Shown here piece after piece: positions 48,716-64,000 of a DNA stretch of 64,000 nucleotides (the first letter of the stretch is position 1; the number at the start of each line of letters is the position of its first letter). Both the position numbers and the translations under genes were made by a program. This DNA is from Chionoecetes opilio. Taxonomy: Eukaryota; Arthropoda; Malacostraca; Decapoda; Majidae. The DNA is taken from the NCBI GenBank assembly GCA_016584305.1, contig JACEEZ010003550.1, positions 669,574 to 733,573 on the forward strand, in the 5' to 3' direction. The notes beneath the pieces are model-generated. The model searched no databases, had not been told where the DNA came from, and saw only the letters and a list, made by a program, of their open reading frames with translations.

Positions 48716-49285
48716 CAAAATAAAATAAGTAGATTTGTTTGTCCTGGTGTTGGTGTGGCCACTTGCCTTGCGGACTGTTGTGTCGAGGCCGAGGCGGTGT
48801 TATTCCTCCATTAGCGTGGTCCAGGTTTGTCATGTAAATCTAGAGAGTAGTTTTATTTGCATACATTCGCTGGCAACCCGTGGGGAGGGGAGGGAAGGGG
48901 AGGGAGGGGAGAGGGGTGTAAGAAGGGTGCGTGGCCTTAACAACACACTTATTCTGCTCCCCAAAGACTTTATACTCCCCTGTCTAGGTCTTTATTCTCT
49001 TTCTCTAGCACTTTCTACCCCTTCCTAGCACTTTATTTCCCTCCCACACCACCTACCCACTCAAGGCACATTCTACTACTACTACTACTACTTCTTCTAC
49101 TACTTATTTCGACTTGTTTTCTTCTCTTTTTCTCCTAATCCATCACCGGCCTTTTTTTTTTTTTTTGTTAGTCCATCTTTCTACCCATTCCTCCTTTGTC
49201 GCATTTTTTTTTTCATACTGTCTCCTTTCCTTCCGCTATTCTGTTTTTCTCTCTCATATATCCATTTCTACACTCGTTTTTTTTT

Positions 49286-49286
<1 letters not shown>
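48713..49286. other. Unique sequence, no gene seen
   Basis: A GGGGAGGGAAGG block at 48880-48915, an (ACT) run at 49072-49092, and T-rich sequence. No gene. Confidence 0.4.
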
Positions 49287-49520
<234 letters not shown>

Positions 49521-51152
49521 TACGTTCATTTCTACACCCTCATTCTCGCCCTCCCATTTCCATCTTTGCCTCCCTTGGTACCCTAAGGAGAACATCATGC
49601 TGAGATGCTGCGCCGTATGCTCATTGACCTTAAGTATGCTTGGAGTATGCTTGGAGCGTGTTAATTAAAGTCACATTCTCATTTTGTCATTTGTTATTTG
49701 CAATGTTGCGTCGGGATGTAGTATGGGAGGAACAGGGGAGCAAGAATGAGACTTAATATGGTGCCTCGTGTTAAAGAGTGAGATAGAGAGAAAGTAAGAG
49801 AGAGATAGAGAGGGAGTAAGTAAGAGAGAGTCTAATGTTTGTTTCATGTAAATTTATCTCACTTCTTATTTTTATGTAAGATGTGAACTATTTACTTAAC
49901 TTGGGCTTATTCTTGTTAACGGTAAGTTAATTATTTTTAGTTTAACTTTGCTTACTTTCTCTAACTCCCTTGCATTACTCTCTCTTTCTCTCTCTCTCAA
50001 ACACAATGCGGCAAGGTTAAAGCAAGAGTCATGGAGAGAATAAGTTGTCGTCCTCAGTTCGTGTGTGTACCCTTTCCATGGTGCAATCTGTATACATATA
50101 TGATAATTAAACTGAACTTCACAGAATTACTATATGAACATCAAAACTTCTCCTTTCACCATCACGAGACATCACGCAAGACATTCATAACTATCAATCT
50201 ATCTATAATACAAGGTGGCATATCCCCATCAGCACCTCTCAACCTCCTAGTGACTTTATACCTCTTGTATCCGAACATTATTTCAGACGCCTTCTGCACA
50301 GTCTTCTGTCACTTGCTATACTCTTTGCTATACCTCCATTGCTCTTGCTATTATCTCCAAGTGATTTTTTACCTCTTGTATCCTCACCCCTAACAGCGCT
50401 ACTCTTCACCCTTGCACCTCCCTTCCTCCCAACGGACCCAACACCTCGTTCTTCCCTAGACAGATGACGCTGAAGGTTGCGATGCCGTGGTGCCTTAGGG
50501 GAGGTAACGAGGCGGTGTTGAGGGCGGGGAGATGGCTGGAGAAAAGGAGGAGAGGTTTAGAGGTAGATGGAGGAACGGCAAAAAGGGGTGTTTTGGAAGA
50601 GCTAAAGATTTTCAGGTCGGTAAAAATGTTTAGGTGAAGACTTGTATGGCGTTTGTTTCAAGCACTTCACTAATGTTGCTTTCTGAACTTTTCTTAAATG
50701 CGTTTGGGCGATTATCTTTTTACTTTTCTTTTCGCCTTAGAACTCTATGTATTTATTTTGATTTTATTTACGTTTATTCTGATGTGTTTTTGAAGTCTAC
50801 TTGTTAGTGAAGGCGAGGCTGTCTGCTTTTGATTTTTTCTATTCATTTTTTTCTTTCAGTTCTGATATCGGATAGTTAAATACTTTTCTTTTAATTTCTG
50901 AGGAATTCTTTCTTTTCTGTTTCCAACTCTTGATTTTCTTATTCGTATATAATTATATTCTTTTTATTCTTGTTTGGTTCTGTGTGTCATGAGGCGACGG
51001 GAAGGGACAAGGATGTATGGCTGGTAACTTTTTACATGGATTTTTTTTTTCACAGACAGGAAAGAATCTTAAGGTATCTGATATTGCTTTAGTATATTAT
51101 TACACTTGATTTTTTAACTTCTTCTTTGGATGTAGCCTCGCATGCATGAGAC
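49521..51152. other. Unique sequence, no gene seen
   Basis: GAGAGA-rich patch at 49778-49832, otherwise AT-rich unique DNA. Several short open frames carry no recognisable domain. Confidence 0.4.
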
Positions 51153-51235
51153 TAAAGAGGCCGTGAGACCTACACATGGTGGTTCCTATAAGGAACTGCC
51201 GTTCTATAAGGTTCCTGTGTAGGACAGGGGGAGGG
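51153..51235 (+). mobile_element. Possible internal fragment of the TTATGTTC-tailed element
   Basis: AAGAGGCCGT here is the reverse complement of the sequence flanking the tail at 6646, followed by GAGACCTACACATGGTGGTT. This fits wording I recall from a common decapod repeat, but the assignment is weak. Confidence 0.25.
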
Positions 51236-51744
51236 GAGGTACAGGTGTGGCGTTGCGGGTGGCGTGAAATATGGAAATAAGTGTGGGTGGCAGGCAGAGG
51301 TGGGCGTGAGGTCTGCTAAGTCATACATAGTGGCATGGAGAGGCGAGGGGAGGAAGGCGTGACTGAGTGCTTGTATGGGTGGCGGCCGGAAGGGAGGATG
51401 TGAGGTGTTGATAGTGTTATGCGGAGGGATGTGTCGTGGTGGTCTGTCAGGTAAAGGTGTAAATTGTGTTTCCCTCCGGATGTCACCTCTTGAAGGCTGG
51501 TCGTAACATTTGAATTTCCTTGATACCTATCCTGCTGCTGTGAAATTGACTGGTTTATATCCTCAGTACCAGTTAATAAAAATATATATTTGGTTTCTCG
51601 TTTTTTTCCAGTTTATTCACGAATGTTATCATGCACTTTCTCAGCCGTGCCAAGACAGGTTGAAGGGAAGAAAGTTATCTTTGCATGTCCTTCAGCTGAC
51701 TTTTCGCGGCTTGAAAAGTGTAACTAGACGATAACTGAAGAGGA
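51236..51744. other. Unique sequence, no gene seen
   Basis: G-rich 51220-51450, then AT-rich. No supportable gene. Confidence 0.4.
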
Positions 51745-52037
51745 GGTGGTGGTGGTGGTGTTGGTAGCGGTGGTGTTGGTAGTGGTGGTGTTGTTGGTGG
51801 TGATGGTGTTAGTGGTGTTGGTGGTGGTGGTGTTGGTGGTGTTGCTGGTGGTGGCGGTAGTGGTGGTGGTGGTGTTGGTGGTGTTGGTGTTGGTAGTGGT
51901 GGTGGTGGTGTTGGTGGTGGTATAGTGGTAGCGGTAGTGGTGGTGTTGGTAGCGGTGGTGTTGGTGGTGGTGATGGTGGTGGTGTGGTTGTTGTTGGTGG
52001 TGATGGTGTTGGTAGCGATGGTGTTGGTGGTGGTCTG
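51745..52037. repeat. (GGT)n trinucleotide array
   Basis: GGT array of about 290 bases with GTT, AGC and GAT variants. Higher-order GGTGGTGTTGGTAGCGGT units are visible. Confidence 0.96.
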
Positions 52038-53002
52038 GGCTGCGAGGGTGTTATTGCCGACCAGCTGGTGTGATATTGATTCCCAGCAGCCTCCCGTCCC
52101 GCCACTCCCTCAACAACACAACAGTTTATTGGGCTGAAAACAATCCCTGCACAAAAAAGTAACACGAGATCTCTAACGCATTACACGCACCTTTCTATTA
52201 CGCACTTGCAAGATGTTATACTTCCCTTCACAAATGCTGATCCTCCTCCCACACACCAACAACCTCATTTCCTAGACGTGGGACTTTCCAATCTGTGTGA
52301 ATAAAGAAATGCTGCTAATTATTCACCGTAACTGCGTAAAGATGTCGCCGTAACCTCTCATAAGTCTTTTGAGATTATATTTTTCTGTGTCTTTTAACTT
52401 CTGAAACTTTATAAGTGAGACGATATTATGTGAGTTTGTGAAGGAGCTACTTTACTTACGTTGTTTATTATTTTTTTTGGGGGGGCAGGAGGTGGTATGC
52501 GGGGGAGGGTAGCTGGCGATAAGAGTGTGGAGTGAGGACAGGTGGAGGGGTGGAGGGTGGTGGGTGGTGGGGGAAGGTGAAGATGTGTATGATTAAAGGT
52601 ATACGCTGGTTAAGGAACGGAGTGTGAGTGGGAATAGAAAGTGGGTGCAGTACGGAAAAAAAAAAAAATTGGGAGCGAGTATACGGATGGTGGGTTTGTA
52701 CAGGTGGGCGGGTTAGGTTATATAGGTAAATGTCAAGTGTCGAGGGGCGCGAGCGGAACGCAAAAAAGATTCTCCCACATACAAGATATTTAACTCAATT
52801 TTCACAAAGTTGTTATTTAATCTACATTTGCTCTAGAGTGTTTTTACGTCGCAATGCGTGGTTGTGATGTTATTAGTTTGTAGTAATGGTTGTAGAAGTA
52901 AACTGAATGACGTAGGTCGATAAGGTATTGAATAATTTATTGTGTTGTATGTAGCTACACAAATCACACACGTTTATGCATATGAATGTAATTACGAGTA
53001 CA

Positions 53003-53004
<2 letters not shown>
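52038..53004. other. Unique sequence, no gene seen
   Basis: GTGGAGGGTGGTGGG-rich patch at 52540-52570. No gene. Confidence 0.4.
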
Positions 53005-53070
<66 letters not shown>

Positions 53071-53121
53071 CACACATACACACGCACACACACACACACA
53101 CACCACACGCACACACCGCAC

Positions 53122-53152
<31 letters not shown>
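53005..53152. repeat. (CA)n array
   Basis: Pure CA to about 53068, then ACACGCAC, CACCACACG and ACCGCACAC variants, then pure CA again. Confidence 0.97.
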
Positions 53153-53156
<4 letters not shown>

Positions 53157-54113
53157 TTATAATTACAAATGATATATACACATGATTCATAAACATAACA
53201 ACATGTGGGCGCATTAGTCACGAAAAAAGTAAAGTATACAAACGAACTGGAAAGGTGAATAGAAAAATAAATCAGAGAAAGAATATATTTTTTCGTTCAG
53301 TAGAATGATGACGCAACATTTGCAATTGCTTTCTTGATTGCAGAAACAAAAACACAGCCAATGGAATCTCTTTAGTAATTTATGAGCTGTTCAGGCAAAT
53401 CATTAGTGAATCCTGGTGCATTTTCTTTTTTGCAACGTCGATGCCAATTACGTTAAACCTGTGTGGAATGCAAAAAAGAAAAAAATACTTTCATGAATGG
53501 AAACTAAAGGAGAAACTTAGAAAAATGTACACGCATGCAATGAAAAAAAGTTGCATGCTCCCTCCCGCTCATAAAAAAAAAAAAAAAAAAAATATCGCAC
53601 CGATGCCAAAATTTGTTGTGAAATAACAAGAGAAGCAGCTTGCATAAAGTAGCCGGTAAAGAATAACTGCATATTTCGAATGGAGTAAACAAACAAACAA
53701 CAAAGGATATATTGTAAACAGAGTAACCGATGATAATAAAAAACAAATTTACAACTCAACTTTTTAAACATCAGCGTAGGGAGATAGGAAGATAAGGACA
53801 TTGAATCATTACCAAAACAGGAAATACAAAAAGAAGAAAAGAAAGTAAGTCATACATTAATCAACGAAACAGTAAATATTGGAGCGATAAATATAATACA
53901 AATATTTAAAAGAATATAAATACTACGACTCCCAATAAAAAAGAGAAACAAAACACCAAACCTGTGCGCTTTACAAGGATCCAGCTTGGAATTTAGGCCA
54001 GCGGGGTTGTTTTACAAGCAGGGAAGGGAAAGAGGAAGGAAGGGGAGGGGAGGAGGAAGGCCGGAGAAGGAAGGGACCGCAAGATAGTGTGTGGAAAAGA
54101 AAGGAGTGGGAAC
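53153..54113. other. AT-rich unique sequence, no gene seen
   Basis: An A17 run near 53575-53591. Open frames are AT-rich and unsupported. Confidence 0.4.
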
Positions 54114-56517
<2,404 letters not shown>

Positions 56518-56518
56518 C

Positions 56519-56526
56519 TATAAAAG
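56519..56526 (+). promoter_or_regulatory. Possible TATA box
   Basis: TATAAAAG within GC-rich sequence (GGCTATAAAAGGTGAGCC). No downstream coding exon is recognised, so its use is unproven. Confidence 0.2.
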
Positions 56527-57436
56527 GTGAGCCATATGCCGGGTAATGATAATGCCCGCCAGTAAACAACGCGCCGTCTCAATAACCAAGTCGTTCGGAA
56601 AGTGTTGTCGAGAAGTCCCCCTCTTCGACGACCATGATGGAGTCGACGAACAAGAGGGGAAGGGGCTGAAGGGTTGTCGTTTTCTTCCCTAACTCCCCTC
56701 TAATACCCTTCCCCACCATCCCCACCATTACTCATATACCCTTGTTTTTCGTATCTTTTTCCTTGTATTTTTTAGTGTGTTCTATTACTACTAAAGATGG
56801 TGATAGTGATGATGTTGGTGTTCATTATTACTATTCCATTCTGCATCCCTTCAACACCATTTTTTTTCCTCAAAACAAATTTCTTCCTAACTTTTTTCCG
56901 CCTTTTGCCTTCATCTCAAGATTATTTTTTTCTTCAATATTTATATTCCCTCAACGTCTCCGCCTTCACTTTACGGCTAGCAATTTTTTCCCATATTCTT
57001 TTTTTCCCCTGTACTTCATATATTTAATTTTCTGCTGCAGTCACCTCCCCCTCACTCCCTCCTGCTTCTCATTTCCTCCATTTCTCTCCCTCCCTCTCCC
57101 CTTCCCCTCTCCTCCCTCTCCCTTACCCCTCTCTCCTCCCTCTCCCTTACCCCTCTCTTCTCCCTCTCCCCTGCCCCTCTCCCCTGCCTCTCCCTAGCGT
57201 ATAGTGTGCCTGTCTCCGTTGGTGTGTGTTTGGCACAGGGCCAGGGGATCGCCTCTCCCTGCCCCTCGCTTTCCCTGCCGCCTTGCTGGAACTCCCCTTG
57301 CCTCCTTCCTCCCCTTAGCATCGTCTGTATCTTCCTCCCATGCCCCTCCTTCCCTCTTTGTCCCTTCTCTCCCCTCCTTTTCCACTGCAGTTTCCCTTTC
57401 CTTCCTTATCCCGAAATTACGTTGGCCAGATTTTTT
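56527..57436. other. Unique and C/T-rich sequence, no gene seen
   Basis: TCTCCCTTACCCCTCTC-type repeats at 57105-57190 open several proline/serine frames. No gene is supportable. Confidence 0.45.
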
Positions 57437-60377
<2,941 letters not shown>

Positions 60378-60432
60378 ACACACACACACACACACACACG
60401 CACACACACACACATACACAGGCACACACATA

Positions 60433-60488
<56 letters not shown>

Positions 60489-60491
60489 AGA

Positions 60492-60566
<75 letters not shown>

Positions 60567-60616
60567 CACACACACACACACATACACAGGCACACACATA
60601 CACACACACATACACA

Positions 60617-60711
<95 letters not shown>
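60378..60711. repeat. (CA)n array with higher-order CAGGCACACACATACA units
   Basis: CA array of about 330 bases. Variants TACACAGGCACACA recur at about 60414, 60561 and 60583, marking local amplification. The last 95 bases are pure CA. Confidence 0.97.
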
Positions 60712-61863
<1,152 letters not shown>

Positions 61864-62200
61864 TTATGGTCAAAATGCACTAAGGAAGCCACGCCCCCTG
61901 CCTCCCCTTCTATTCTACGGGGCAGCTGATTGGTACATTCCTCGTATCATCACTACCAATCACAATATCTTCACTACTTAACAGCGGCGTGACCACTGGA
62001 CAGAGCAATCTTCACTACTAAGGAATTTTTGATTTTGTCACCCTTTGTAGTGAAGATGGCTCTGTCCAGTGGTCACGCGCTGTTAAGTAGTGAAGATATT
62101 GTGATTGGTAGTGATGATACGAGGAATCCACCAATCAGCTGCCCCGTAGAATAGAAGGGGAGGCAGGGGGCGTGGCTTCCTTAGTGCATTTTGACCATAA
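61864..62200. mobile_element. TA-flanked palindromic MITE, 337 bp
   Basis: Starts TTATGGTCAAAATGCACTAA and ends with its exact inverted partner. TA lies outside each end (61862-61863 and 62201-62202). The two arms, each about 155 bases, are nearly perfect complements up to a loop of about 20 bases near 62022-62042. Differences are a few point changes and short indels. TA targets fit Tc1/mariner-type elements. Not coding. Confidence 0.9.
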
Positions 62201-63366
<1,166 letters not shown>

Positions 63367-63760
63367 GAGTAATGTCAGTGTTCCGGGAGTAATGTCAGTG
63401 TTCCGGGAGTAATGTCAGTGTTCCGGGAGTAATGTCAGTGTTCCGGGAGTAATGTCAGTGTTCCGGGAGTAATGTCAGTGTTCCGGGAGTAATGTCAGTG
63501 TTCCGGGAGTAATGTCAGTGTTTCAGGAGTAATGTCAGTGTTCCGGGAGTAATTTCAGTGTTTCAGGAGTAATTTCAGTGTTCCGGGAGTAATGTCAGTG
63601 TTCCGGGAGTAAGTGTTTCAGTTTGTTCCGGGAGTAATGTTCAGATGTTGTGCAGGAGTAATTTCAGTGTTCCGGGAGTAATTTCAGTGTTTCAGGAGTA
63701 ATTTCAGTGTTCCGGGAGTAATGTCAGTGTTCCGGGAGTAATTAATATCAGTGTTCCGGC
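63367..63760. repeat. 20-bp minisatellite, about 19 units
   Basis: Unit TTCCGGGAGTAATGTCAGTG. The first eight units are almost identical. Later ones alternate with TTTCAGGAGTAATTTCAGTG variants and then break up with small indels from about 63610. Confidence 0.97.
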
Positions 63761-64000
63761 ATTCCCTTCACAATAGCCTGATGTACAATGGAACGCGACT
63801 CGTAAAGCTCCTCGTAAAGTGTTCCGTGTGTCGCTGTGTTCCGTCGCGATCCCCCTAACCAATTCCTTTTATCGTCATTATAATAGTAAAATCCTGACAT
63901 CCCGATAGATGAAGATATTCTGGCCAGGCGGGGATATAAAGGGAGGGACGGTAGTTTTATGGCAGGGCGGAAGTTAAGTCGCGGTTCATCCCTCCGTCCC
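63761..64000. other. Unique edge sequence
   Basis: No feature supportable. A weak TATA-like GATATAAAGG lies near 63932. Confidence 0.4.

Overview
This window looks like nuclear DNA from an arthropod, most likely a decapod crustacean. The evidence is compositional, not a named gene: very many long GA/CT and CA/GT arrays, a dispersed tRNA-derived SINE, and several palindromic DNA-transposon remnants in AT-rich intergenic sequence. No bacterial-style gene organisation, rRNA gene or intact functional tRNA gene was seen. Most long open frames are translations of simple repeats (poly-SL, poly-RE, poly-TH, poly-CV) and are not genes.

Layout. 1-4.5 kb: a tRNA-derived SINE, a (GT) array, then more than 2 kb of almost pure purine sequence (GA arrays and GGA minisatellites). 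4.5-14.2 kb: CTC, GA, CT and CA arrays, several two-copy tandem duplications, a 30-bp minisatellite and a dispersed CCTCCGCC-ended element beside a C22 run. 14.9-16.3 kb: two related palindromic elements. 16.5-31 kb: large CA/GT/CT compound arrays, including a (CGCA)n tract and a C-rich tract, one TTAA-flanked MITE and a second SINE. 31.6-32.5 kb: the only convincing protein gene, an uninterrupted 295-codon frame for a secreted, acidic, Thr/Glu/Val-rich protein with six N-glycosylation sequons, followed by a poly(A) signal and a perfect hairpin. 35.1-35.4 kb (minus): a weak candidate exon. 36.6-39.7 kb: a transposon-rich block with a TTAA MITE inside one copy of a local duplication (the other copy preserves the empty site), a 43-bp palindromic micro-element, and a 960-bp foldback element with a 5-bp target duplication. 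42.9-48.5 kb: a second SINE-like family, a GC-rich island, a 66-bp minisatellite, a third TTAA MITE and two more SINEs. 48.6-61.2 kb: GA, CT, GGT and CA arrays separated by unique sequence. 61.9-62.2 kb: a TA-flanked palindromic MITE. 63.4-63.8 kb: a 20-bp minisatellite.

The window is therefore mainly intergenic or intronic repeat-rich DNA with one probable single-exon gene. The most informative content is the set of non-autonomous DNA elements whose boundaries and target duplications can be read directly. No novel multi-gene system is visible. Family assignments are from memory of element classes and were not checked against a database.
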